Below are positions 6,681 to 14,167 of a DNA stretch of 19,654 nt, one piece after another; the first letter of the stretch is position 1; each line of letters opens with the position of its first letter. The stretch is from Eubacteriales bacterium. Its GTDB lineage: Bacteria > Bacillota > Clostridia > Peptostreptococcales > Anaerovoracaceae. The position numbers and the translations under genes are program-made. The notes under the pieces were generated by a model. The model saw nothing but the letters and a program-made list of their open reading frames with translations, was not told the origin of the DNA and made no database searches. The stretch covers positions 1 through 19,654 of the forward strand of contig JAQUXD010000018.1 of NCBI GenBank assembly GCA_028692535.1, written 5' to 3'.

Positions 6681-8336
6681 CTAGAGTTTCCAGAGATAGT
6701 CGAACAATTCTTTCGTAACGGCGGGAACGACCTCAAGCAGACTTTTTTTATTCACACGTTCCGTCCACTGGTGGTATTCCTTCCCGATTGGCCCGTAAAT
6801 GACTGCTGGAATGCCGATTTCTTCCATCGCTTCGAAATTAAGCTGATACAAGTCCCCCCACATGGGTGTGTTGGCGGAAAATTTTGTATAGTCGAAGGGA
6901 TGATCGATTCCGCAGTAACTGGCGTCGGAAATTCCCATGAAATAGTTTTCGTAGTCCATTTTCTGCCCGAAGCCCGCCTCTGCTGTTTTCTTGACGATTG
7001 CGTAAGCATTGCTTCCGGTATCTTCTTTTCCTTTGATCAGGTCGCTGTGAATCGGCAAATAATAGGGTGGCGCAAATCCGATCAGTACGACCGGGTTTTT
7101 GATATCGGCATACTTGAGAACAGCTTCCATCATTTTAAGGGTGGCACCGGGGAAGTTCAGTTCACCTCCGACGACCTGGGTGCCGATGGTTTGATAGATA
7201 CCGGAATAATATGCATCAAAACCCTTCGGATCCTTCTCCTTGAGCTCAGCTACCAGCTCTTCAAAGGAATAGACAGTCGTTTTGTACTGGATCTTGTCTT
7301 TTTCTGCAAATTTGTCACGCTTTTTGTATTCCTGGTATACAGCATCCAATTCCTTGACACTGTTTTCCAACGCTTCGGCTGCGATCCTCTTGATTTTCCC
7401 CATGATCTGCTCGGGAGTGGAGTCGAAGGTCAGCGCCGTGAAGTAGCCCGCCGCCCGAAGCGGCAGGGACACATCATAGAGCTCTTTCATGTCGCGCAGG
7501 TTCGTCCAGGTGGGCGGAACCGTGGCTTCATCTTTATATCGATCCGAAAACTCCAGTGAAATGTTTGTCTTTTGATAGATCTCCGCCAGGATACCCAGAG
7601 GCGTAATGCCGTCGAAGCAGTGCCCCACGTGGGCTGTGACGCCTTGGACCATCACGACCGGCATGATCTTTCCCACCGAGCCGATGGACATGATCTGAGC
7701 GCCGTTCCGTTCATTGGTGGGCTCGGGATCCACCACCATTTTCAAATCAAGGCCGTAACGGTTCTTCAGCTGCAGGATCAGCGCGGCGGCTTCCCGCATG
7801 CCGGCCGAATAGGATTCTTCGTCGGGAACCGTGATCATCAGCAAATTGCCGGGCAGCTCTCCCTTTTGCGCAAGCGCTGCATATTCTTCGAAAAGAGCCA
7901 TGTGCATCGCTACGCCGCCCTTCATATCGGCGGCGCCCCGGCCCCAAATCCATTCACCGGATTCCATGTCAGCCCGGGCTTCCGGAGAAAGATCCTTTTT
8001 CGCAAGCGCTTTCTCAAGTTCATCGCCGATTTGAAATGCCTGCTCTGCCAGCTCGCCGTAACTTTCGGTACTCACCACATCCATGTGCCCCATGGAAACC
8101 ACGGTGTTCGGAGCGTTTCCCAAGAGCAGAGCATAGGGAACGGTACGGCCGAAAGCGTCGTTGGGAATGGGATACAAGCCAAACTGATCAGGATGTTCTT
8201 TGAAGTACGGAATCTGCGCAAAGAATGCGTGCACGTATTCCGACATAACATTTTCCTTTGCCGAATAACTGACGCTGTCCACAGCGGTCATTTCTTGCAG
8301 CAGGGTGTAAATTCTTTCTTGAATGTTCTTATCCAT
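6681..8336 (-). CDS. M20 family metallohydrolase, RocB-like
   Basis: A 551-residue protein of the M20 peptidase/deacylase family, in the long RocB-like branch. The di-metal site residues are all visible: His84 and Asp86 (GHMDVV), Asp137 (RGAADMKGG), catalytic Glu173 with Glu174 (VPDEES), Asp203 (VVDPEPT) and His522 (EYHQW). The protein is therefore likely an active zinc aminoacylase or peptidase. There is no signal peptide. RocB in Bacillus belongs to the arginine-utilisation regulon, but its reaction is not well defined and no arginine catabolic gene is visible here. It opens the seven-gene run after an 80-bp AT-rich gap. Its substrate, perhaps an N-acyl or amide conjugate handled by the cluster, is an inference. 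Confidence 0.85.
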   Translation of the reverse strand: MDKNIQERIYTLLQEMTAVDSVSYSAKENVMSEYVHAFFAQIPYFKEHPDQFGLYPIPNDAFGRTVPYALLLGNAPNTVVSMGHMDVVSTESYGELAEQAFQIGDELEKALAKKDLSPEARADMESGEWIWGRGAADMKGGVAMHMALFEEYAALAQKGELPGNLLMITVPDEESYSAGMREAAALILQLKNRYGLDLKMVVDPEPTNERNGAQIMSIGSVGKIMPVVMVQGVTAHVGHCFDGITPLGILAEIYQKTNISLEFSDRYKDEATVPPTWTNLRDMKELYDVSLPLRAAGYFTALTFDSTPEQIMGKIKRIAAEALENSVKELDAVYQEYKKRDKFAEKDKIQYKTTVYSFEELVAELKEKDPKGFDAYYSGIYQTIGTQVVGGELNFPGATLKMMEAVLKYADIKNPVVLIGFAPPYYLPIHSDLIKGKEDTGSNAYAIVKKTAEAGFGQKMDYENYFMGISDASYCGIDHPFDYTKFSANTPMWGDLYQLNFEAMEEIGIPAVIYGPIGKEYHQWTERVNKKSLLEVVPAVTKELFDYLWKL

Positions 8337-8416
8337 GGAATTCTCCTATCTTTTTATAAAATGACTTATGATTAATTAATATTTCTAATGGGTCGATCCA
8401 TATCTCTATAAGATTA
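8337..8416. other. AT-rich gap between the TIGR01906 and M20 genes
   Basis: This 80-bp gap is much richer in A+T than its surroundings and includes the palindrome ATTAATTAAT (8371-8380). The M20 gene's ribosome site (AGGAG) is at its left end. I could not fit a -35/-10 pair with standard spacing, and I see no hairpin with a T run. It may hold a promoter for the M20-to-phosphohexomutase run, or simply be read through from the ADP-ribosylglycohydrolase promoter. Confidence 0.35.
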
Positions 8417-9070
8417 TCACAAATCCCTTCTTCTTCCAAGCATTAACAGGGTAAAAGCTCCGATGGCCACAATGAGCAGGATCACCGCGAAGCAGTGCAT
8501 AAAATAGGCTTCCGGAAGGATCAGAATCACCGGATCCGTTCGGGCATCAAAAATCCAGTGGTCGTTGCGAAATACCAGCTCGTGGAATAAAACAAAAGCG
8601 CGGTTAAAGTCTGCTGCCGCCCATAGACCCAAAAGCGCCGGAACAACCAGCACCGTCCAGCCGGCAATGCGAAATCTGGTCTTGCCGGATCGAAATCCGG
8701 CTGCGAGCAAGGGGATCAGCGCCAGACCGCCGACCACGCCCAGTATCCAGACCAGTCGGAATACCGACTTGACCTGCGCAAAATGATAGATGGCGCCGGG
8801 AGAAGACGGAAATGTAGGCAGGGAGAATTCAGTCTGCACCCAGGGCATGCACCATCGTATCAGCGCATTGTAATTCGCAAGGATCTCTTCTCTGCTATAG
8901 CCTGAAGTTTCGGAAATGTTCAGATAATCCAGTTCAAAATAGTAGAGCGCCCGAAACAGCAGCACGAAGGTGAGCCCCAATGCAATGAAGAAAAACAGGG
9001 CGCAAAGCCCTGTCAGAAGGTGACCGGTATACGATAAAGATTTTTTCTTGGTATCGGCAGCGCGGTGCAT
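8417..9070 (-). CDS. TIGR01906 / DUF1461 family integral membrane protein
   Basis: A 217-residue membrane protein with one strong N-terminal helix (about residues 17-42), a large outer or inner loop, then further helices near 110-130, 138-155 and 187-212. The loop contains YFELDYLNISETSGYSREEI, and the sequence NDHWIFDARTDPVILILPE precedes the last helix; both are typical of the TIGR01906/DUF1461 family found in Firmicutes. No biochemical function is established for the family. It starts 10 bp after the ADP-ribosylglycohydrolase gene, so the two form an operon. The ribosome site is weak (GAGAG). Confidence 0.82.
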   Translation of the reverse strand: MHRAADTKKKSLSYTGHLLTGLCALFFFIALGLTFVLLFRALYYFELDYLNISETSGYSREEILANYNALIRWCMPWVQTEFSLPTFPSSPGAIYHFAQVKSVFRLVWILGVVGGLALIPLLAAGFRSGKTRFRIAGWTVLVVPALLGLWAAADFNRAFVLFHELVFRNDHWIFDARTDPVILILPEAYFMHCFAVILLIVAIGAFTLLMLGRRRDL

Positions 9071-9080
9071 CGGTATTCTC

Positions 9081-9854
9081 TCAGTCCAGGATCCCCAATG
9101 CTTTTTTGAGCAGCGGATCCAGAATATTCAGCGCTCTTGCCTTCAGCCGGGCGGGAATGCCGAAAAACGGTTCAGCGATGCTTCCGGCAATCGCGGCGAT
9201 CGTATCGCTGTCTCCCCCGATGGAGATCGCATTCCGGATCACATCTTCAAAACTTGTTCCTTCGAGAAAGGCTACGACTGCCTGCGGCACACTGCCCTGA
9301 CAAGTTTCGTCGAACTGATATGTCGGCCGGATCTGATCCAGAGTAAAATCCAGGTCATAATACTGGCTCACGTGCTTTTTGATCTGTTCTTTCGTACAGT
9401 TTTGACGCGCCATATAGATGGCTTCAGCTACAGCGACGGCGCCTTTGATTCCTTCGGCATGATTGTGGGTGACCTCTGCCGAGTAAACCGCAAGTTCCTT
9501 GGCTTCCGACATGCTGTCGGCCAGCCACGCAGCGGCGGATACACGCATGGCCGAACCGTTTCCCTGGCTGTTGTACGGTTTGGGGTCCTCGGACAGGAGC
9601 CATTGATTGAAGCGCGTACCGTATCCGCAGACAGGGTACTCCCGGCCAAGCTCCCTCATATAGTTGATCAGAAGGGCATGCACATCCTTCGTCTTGTCCT
9701 TCTTGTATTCGCGAAGAGCTGCACAGACAGCACAGGTCATTACGGTGTCATCGGTGAAGTGACTGTTTTTTTTCCAAAGCGGAAAGTCCTTCTTCTTGAT
9801 GTTGTTAAATTCGTACACCGACCCGACGATATCTCCTATGATTGCTCCAAACAT
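9081..9854 (-). CDS. ADP-ribosylglycohydrolase family protein
   Basis: A 257-residue all-alpha enzyme of the DraG/ARH family. The two Mg2+-binding motifs are intact: TDDT (34-37) near the N-terminus and GGDSDT (213-218) near the C-terminus, with the family start MFGAIIGDIVGS. Such enzymes hydrolyse ADP-ribose from proteins, nucleic acids or small molecules; the target here is unknown and no ADP-ribosyltransferase is visible in the window. The gene has its own near-consensus promoter (9896-9924) and an AGGAG ribosome site. It is followed after 10 bp by the TIGR01906 gene and may head the long operon that extends to the phosphohexomutase. Confidence 0.9.
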   Translation of the reverse strand: MFGAIIGDIVGSVYEFNNIKKKDFPLWKKNSHFTDDTVMTCAVCAALREYKKDKTKDVHALLINYMRELGREYPVCGYGTRFNQWLLSEDPKPYNSQGNGSAMRVSAAAWLADSMSEAKELAVYSAEVTHNHAEGIKGAVAVAEAIYMARQNCTKEQIKKHVSQYYDLDFTLDQIRPTYQFDETCQGSVPQAVVAFLEGTSFEDVIRNAISIGGDSDTIAAIAGSIAEPFFGIPARLKARALNILDPLLKKALGILD

Positions 9855-9895
9855 CGATTTCTCCTAACGCCCTTGCAAAGATAATGATTTGTATT

Positions 9896-9924
9896 ATTAT
9901 ACAGTTTTTTTTGCAAAATGTCCA
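9896..9924 (-). promoter_or_regulatory. Sigma-A type promoter for the ADP-ribosylglycohydrolase gene
   Basis: On the minus strand, TGGACA (9919-9924) is separated by exactly 17 bases from TATAAT (9896-9901). The spacer contains eight consecutive A residues. The start codon lies about 40 bases downstream. This is one mismatch from the full consensus, so strong constitutive expression is expected. No operator-like repeat is obvious around it. Confidence 0.75.
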
Positions 9925-9956
9925 GCGTGACAGGCATCAGGCGCTGTTTGCAAATG

Positions 9957-9992
9957 AAAACCCGTCGGAAAGGAGGATTCTCTTCCGACGGG
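9957..9992 (-). terminator. Intrinsic terminator of hppA
   Basis: A 10-bp perfect stem, CCCGTCGGAA (9961-9970) with TTCCGACGGG (9983-9992), has a 12-base loop. On the minus strand it is followed by TTTTCATTT. It lies 24 bases past the hppA stop codon and upstream of the next promoter, so it separates the hppA transcript from the ADP-ribosylglycohydrolase operon. Confidence 0.85.
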
Positions 9993-10016
9993 ATTATTAC
10001 ACATTGCTGTATGCCG

Positions 10017-12050
10017 CTACAGGAGCAGTCCGCCTACTGCGATGAACAGCGGCGCAAACACCACCGCAACGATGGTCATCAGCTTGATAAGGATGTTGAT
10101 CGAGGGACCGGAGGTATCCTTGAACGGGTCACCGACCGTGTCTCCGACAACTGCGGCTTTATGGGTTTCACTGCCCTTCCCGCCATAGGCGCCGCCTTCG
10201 ATATACTTTTTGGCGTTGTCCCAAGCGCCACCCGCATTGGCCATCATGATTGCCAACAGAACGCCTGCGGATACTGCGCCGGCCAGCATGCCGCCCAGGG
10301 CGGCAGGTCCCATAATGATGCCCACAGCCAAAGGCGCGACCACGGCCATCAGTCCGGGGATGACCATTTCCTTCAACGCGGCACCGGTGGAAATATCCAC
10401 GCATCTGGCATAGTCCGGCTTGGACGTTCCGGCCATGATGCCGGAATCTTCCCGAAATTGTCTGCGCACCTCTTCGATCATTTGATTGGCCGCTTTTCCT
10501 ACGGAGTTCATGGTCAAGGCCGAGAACATGAAGGGCAGCATGGCGCCGATAAACAATCCCCCGATAACGAAAGGATCCAGCAGATCGATGGTCGTCAGTC
10601 CAACCACCTGGGAATAGGATGCAAACAGTGCCAGCGCGGTAAGAGCAGCCGAGCCGATGGCGAAGCCTTTTCCGATGGCTGCGGTGGTGTTGCCCACAGA
10701 ATCCAGCGTGTCGGTGATCTTGCGAACTTCGGGGGGAAGTTCAGCCATTTCTGCAATACCGCCCGCATTGTCCGAAACCGGGCCATAGGCGTCAACGGCA
10801 ATGGTCATGCCTGCAGTGGAGAGCATGCCTACAGCTGCCAGGGCAATACCGTAGAGACCGGCTGCCGCATTGGCTACAAGGATGCCCACTGCGATGATAA
10901 GGATGGGATAAACGGTGGAAAGCATCCCCACGCCCAAACCGCTGATGATGGTGGTGGCGGCACCGGTCTGGGATTGTTCTGCGATTTTTTTGACATACTT
11001 ATAGTCCGCAGAGGTATAGATCTCTGTGATCTTTCCGATCGCGGTGCCCACAATAAGCCCGGCAATGATGGCGATCGCGGCGTTCAGGTTTCCGAAGAAT
11101 ACCTTGCTCAGGATCAGCGAAACGCCGATCACCAGCACAGCGGAAAGATAGGTGCCCATATTGAGCGCCTTTGCTGGATTGGATTTCTCGTCTCCTTTGA
11201 CAAACATGATACCCACGATGGAAGCCAGAATACCTACCGCAGATAATATCAGCGGAAAGACGGAACCGGTGAGCGGGTCCAGTGTAAAGGATTCTCCGAA
11301 TATCGGATGGATCGTCGGGATGATCACAGCCAGTGTGATCGCAGAAATGATCGATCCCACATAAGATTCAAATAAGTCGGAACCCATGCCGGCCACATCG
11401 CCGACATTGTCGCCGACATTGTCTGCGATAACGGCAGGATTTCTGGGATCGTCTTCGGGGATACCTGCCTCGACTTTGCCCACCAGATCCGCGCCCACGT
11501 CAGCAGCTTTCGTATAGATGCCGCCGCCGACCCGGCCGAACAGAGCCATGGAAGAAGCGCCCAGGCCGAAGCCGGTGATGCACTGCGCGGAAGTGGCCAC
11601 GCCCATAATGGCAAAGGAAGCGCCTATGCCCAGCAAACCCAGTCCCACGACGCAAAGGCCCATGACCGCGCCGCTGCGAAAGGCTACTTTCAGCGCTTTG
11701 TTCATGCCGCCTTCCCGTGCGGCGTTCGCAGTACGTACATTACCCTTCGTTGCAACCTGCATGCCGAAGAATCCGGCCAGCACGGAAAATCCGGCGCCGA
11801 TAACGTATAGTACAGCTGTGATGGGATCGATGAAAATTGCCAGAACGACAGTCAGGACGATGACCACCAAAACCATTGTCTTGTACTCTCTCTTCAAAAA
11901 AGCCATGGCTCCTTCATGGATAAAACCGGCGATTTCTTTCATTCTGTCGGTACCCGGGTCCACAGAGCCAACCCATTTAGCCAGAAAGTACGCCACAAGC
12001 AAGGACAAAATCCCCACTGCCGGCGCTATGTATAAAAGTATGTCGTTCAT
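10017..12050 (-). CDS. hppA: Membrane-bound ion-translocating pyrophosphatase, K+-dependent type
   Basis: A 677-residue integral membrane protein, about 16 helices as in the family, that hydrolyses pyrophosphate and pumps Na+ and/or H+ outward. The start at 12050 is chosen over an upstream in-frame ATG because AAAGGAGGA lies just before it. The active-site core spans residues 172-221, including DVGADLVGKVE and DNVGDNVGDVAG; C-terminal GDTVGDPFKDTSGPS is intact. Ala457 and Gly460 in GNTTAAIG indicate the K+-dependent class, in which Lys and Thr are absent from these sites. Glu228 in GSDLFESY occupies the place typical of Na+-transporting members. A terminator follows. In an anaerobe this enzyme would recover energy from biosynthetic pyrophosphate. 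Confidence 0.96.
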   Translation of the reverse strand: MNDILLYIAPAVGILSLLVAYFLAKWVGSVDPGTDRMKEIAGFIHEGAMAFLKREYKTMVLVVIVLTVVLAIFIDPITAVLYVIGAGFSVLAGFFGMQVATKGNVRTANAAREGGMNKALKVAFRSGAVMGLCVVGLGLLGIGASFAIMGVATSAQCITGFGLGASSMALFGRVGGGIYTKAADVGADLVGKVEAGIPEDDPRNPAVIADNVGDNVGDVAGMGSDLFESYVGSIISAITLAVIIPTIHPIFGESFTLDPLTGSVFPLILSAVGILASIVGIMFVKGDEKSNPAKALNMGTYLSAVLVIGVSLILSKVFFGNLNAAIAIIAGLIVGTAIGKITEIYTSADYKYVKKIAEQSQTGAATTIISGLGVGMLSTVYPILIIAVGILVANAAAGLYGIALAAVGMLSTAGMTIAVDAYGPVSDNAGGIAEMAELPPEVRKITDTLDSVGNTTAAIGKGFAIGSAALTALALFASYSQVVGLTTIDLLDPFVIGGLFIGAMLPFMFSALTMNSVGKAANQMIEEVRRQFREDSGIMAGTSKPDYARCVDISTGAALKEMVIPGLMAVVAPLAVGIIMGPAALGGMLAGAVSAGVLLAIMMANAGGAWDNAKKYIEGGAYGGKGSETHKAAVVGDTVGDPFKDTSGPSINILIKLMTIVAVVFAPLFIAVGGLLL

Positions 12051-12097
12051 TGATCCGCATCCTCCTTTAGATTGATTATTGAGAACAACAATAATAT

Positions 12098-12136
12098 AAA
12101 AGGTAAAGAGGTGCTGCATCCAAGCAGACCTCTTAC
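12098..12136 (-). terminator. Hairpin between secG and hppA, possible terminator or hppA leader stem
   Basis: GTAAAGAGGT (12103-12112) and CTGC (12114-12117) pair with GCAG (12124-12127) and ACCTCTTAC (12128-12136), giving about 13 pairs with two single-base bulges and a six-base loop. On the minus strand a short TTTT tract follows. It could end the secG transcript. I see no convincing promoter between it and hppA, so partial read-through or an overlapping promoter is possible. A second small inverted repeat, CTTGTC/GACAAG, lies nearer secG at 12161-12180. Confidence 0.5.
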
Positions 12137-12194
12137 ATCTTGGCAAACATATAAATGTTTCTTGTCCGATCGTCGACAAGCCGCATGGATCAAG

Positions 12195-12425
12195 CTATTC
12201 CAAAGTCACCAAAAACAGGGTTGTGATAATAAATACCACGGCGCCCGCTACAGTGATCTTACTTAAAATCGCCTCATAACCTTTGCTTTTTTTCTTTCCG
12301 AACAACTGCTCGGCGCCGCCTCCGATCGAACCGGACAACCCTGCGCTGTTTCCGTGCTGGAAAAGAATGCTGGCAATCAGCACCAGGCAAGCTGCGCCCA
12401 ACAAAACCATCAGAAATGTTTTCAT
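12195..12425 (-). CDS. secG: Preprotein translocase subunit SecG
   Basis: A 76-residue protein with two membrane helices (about 4-22 and 53-73) separated by a Gly/Ser-rich cytoplasmic loop (SAGLSGSIGGGAEQLFGKKK), the standard SecG design and length. It is the small auxiliary subunit of the SecYEG channel and aids SecA-driven export. A perfect AAGGAGGT ribosome site precedes the ATG, and a promoter is visible at 12457-12485. The gene sits between ilvD and hppA rather than next to eno, where it is often found in Firmicutes; eno is about 6.5 kb upstream here. Confidence 0.95.
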   Translation of the reverse strand: MKTFLMVLLGAACLVLIASILFQHGNSAGLSGSIGGGAEQLFGKKKSKGYEAILSKITVAGAVVFIITTLFLVTLE

Positions 12426-12456
12426 TTCTGTACCTCCTTGCTAAAATAACTATTAT

Positions 12457-12485
12457 ATTCTAGCACAGTGAATGAGCGATAGCAA
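12457..12485 (-). promoter_or_regulatory. Putative extended -10 promoter for secG
   Basis: On the minus strand, TTGCTA (12480-12485) lies 17 bases before TAGAAT (12457-12462), which is preceded by TGC as an extended -10 element. The -35 box has two mismatches and the -10 box one. It fills the 67-bp gap after ilvD, and no terminator is seen there, so secG may also be read from the ilv operon. Confidence 0.55.
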
Positions 12486-12492
12486 CAGAATT

Positions 12493-14154
12493 TTACTCCA
12501 GAACAGCTCCTTTGGATGCATCGGTAACCAGCTTGGCATAGCGGGCAATATATCCGGTCTTTAAAGCGGGTTCCGGGCAAATCCAGCGTGAGCGACGTTC
12601 CTCCAGCGTCTTGTCATCGACCATTAGATCGATTTTGCACGCCGGAATATCGATGGATATGATATCTCCTTCGCAGACCAGGGCAATCGGTCCGCCCTGG
12701 GCGGCTTCGGGGCATACGTGTCCGATGGAAGCGCCACGGGTCGCGCCGGAAAAGCGGCCGTCGGTGATCAGGGCAACTTCCTTATCCAATCCCATACCTG
12801 CGATGGCAGAGGTGGGATTGAGCATTTCCCGCATACCCGGCCCGCCTTTGGGTCCTTCGTAGCGAATGACGATCACGTCGCCGGAGCAGATCTTCCGGTC
12901 ATAAATGGCCTCGATGGCGTCTTCTTCGTTGTTGAATACCCGTGCCGGTCCCTGATGGACCATCATGGCCGGATCCACAGCGGATTGCTTTACAACACAC
13001 CCCAAAGGTGCCAGCGTGCCCTTGAGCACAGCGATCCCTCCGAAGGGAGAAAACGGATCCTCCACAGGGCGGATCACTGTCGGATCAAGGTTCCGGATGC
13101 CTTCCAGATTTTCTTCCACCGTTTTGCCGGTACAGGTCATCAGAGAAGTGTCCAGAAGATTTTTTTTCGTAAGCTCTTTCATGACGGCATGAACGCCGCC
13201 CGCCCGGTGCAAATCTTCCATATATACAGGACCGGCCGGAGCCAGATGGCAAAGATTGGGGGTTTTGGCGGAAATTTCGTTGGCAGTGTCCAAGGAGAGT
13301 GCAATGCCGCATTCGTGAGCAATGGCCGGCAAATGGAGCATGGAGTTCGTAGAGCAGCCCAGCGCCATGTCCACCGTTTCTGCGTTGTGAAACGCCGCTT
13401 CCGTCATGATATCCAGAGGGCGGATATCTTTTTTCACCAGTTCCATGATCTGCATGCCGGCCTTTTTGGCCAGGCGCAGCCGGGCAGAATAAATACCGGG
13501 CAGGGTTCCGTTGCCGGCCAAGCCCATGCCCAACGCTTCGGTAAGACAGTTCATGGAATTTGCGGTATACATGCCGGAACAGGAACCACAGGTCGGACAG
13601 GCGCTTTCTTCGTACTCGGCCAACCCGGCATCATCAAGCGTTCCCGCCTTGTAAGCGCCTACCGCTTCGAACATGTGAGAAAGACAGGTGCGAGAGCCGT
13701 CATCCATGCGCCCGGCCATCATGGGACCGCCGGAACAAAAAATCGTAGGAATGTTGATCCGTCCTGCGGCCATGAGCAATCCCGGAACATTCTTGTCGCA
13801 GTTCGGGATCATCACCAGGCCGTCAAATTGATGCGCCATGGCCATGGCCTCCGTGGAATCTGCGATCAATTCCCGTGTCACCAGTGAATACTTCATTCCC
13901 ACATGCCCCATGGCGATCCCGTCACAGACAGCGATAGCCGGAAAAACCAACGGTGTGCCTCCGGCCATGAGAACCCCGGCCCGGACGGCCTCGGTGATCT
14001 TATCCAGATTCATATGGCCGGGAACCACTTCGTTGTAGGAATTGACGATCCCGATCAGCGGCCGATCCATTTCTTCTCTGGTAAGTCCCAGCGCGTACAG
14101 CAGCGATCTGTTCGGAGCCCGCTCCACGCCGGCTTTCGCATTGTCACTTCTCAT
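12493..14154 (-). CDS. ilvD: Dihydroxy-acid dehydratase
   Basis: A 553-residue iron-sulfur dehydratase that converts 2,3-dihydroxy-3-methyl(iso)valerate to the 2-keto acids leading to valine, leucine and isoleucine. Cluster ligands Cys119 (PNCDKNVPG) and Cys192 (CGSCSGMYTANSMN), the metal-site Asp78 and the Lys121 that is carbamylated in the family are visible. The N-terminal segment reads VVPGHMNL, as in the E. coli-type enzyme, rather than the TPCN form carrying an extra Cys. This suggests an oxygen-labile cluster, in keeping with an anaerobe. It is the fourth gene of the ilv operon, 13 bp after ilvC, with ribosome site AAAGGAAG. No terminator is visible after it. Confidence 0.97.
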   Translation of the reverse strand: MRSDNAKAGVERAPNRSLLYALGLTREEMDRPLIGIVNSYNEVVPGHMNLDKITEAVRAGVLMAGGTPLVFPAIAVCDGIAMGHVGMKYSLVTRELIADSTEAMAMAHQFDGLVMIPNCDKNVPGLLMAAGRINIPTIFCSGGPMMAGRMDDGSRTCLSHMFEAVGAYKAGTLDDAGLAEYEESACPTCGSCSGMYTANSMNCLTEALGMGLAGNGTLPGIYSARLRLAKKAGMQIMELVKKDIRPLDIMTEAAFHNAETVDMALGCSTNSMLHLPAIAHECGIALSLDTANEISAKTPNLCHLAPAGPVYMEDLHRAGGVHAVMKELTKKNLLDTSLMTCTGKTVEENLEGIRNLDPTVIRPVEDPFSPFGGIAVLKGTLAPLGCVVKQSAVDPAMMVHQGPARVFNNEEDAIEAIYDRKICSGDVIVIRYEGPKGGPGMREMLNPTSAIAGMGLDKEVALITDGRFSGATRGASIGHVCPEAAQGGPIALVCEGDIISIDIPACKIDLMVDDKTLEERRSRWICPEPALKTGYIARYAKLVTDASKGAVLE

Positions 14155-14167
14155 GGTATCTTCCTTT

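Noticed and set aside
8337..8416. Promoter for the M20-led operon in the AT-rich gap
   Set aside because: Several TATAA-like strings occur, but none has a -35 box at 16-18 bases, so a promoter could not be supported.
9918..11246. A 442-codon plus-strand frame opposite hppA, rich in His, Gly and Gln
   Set aside because: The His/Gly/Gln-rich composition is what antisense reading of a membrane protein gives; hppA on the other strand is fully conserved.
12051..12179. N-terminal extension of hppA by 43 codons
   Set aside because: The extension crosses the intergenic hairpin and lacks a ribosome site, while AAAGGAGGA precedes the ATG at 12050 where family similarity begins.
12051..12194. A metabolite riboswitch upstream of hppA
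   Set aside because: Only simple hairpins are present and no conserved riboswitch core was recognised; the largest hairpin is better explained as a terminator.
12718..13887. A 389-codon plus-strand frame opposite ilvD
   Set aside because: Antisense shadow of ilvD with no domain of its own.
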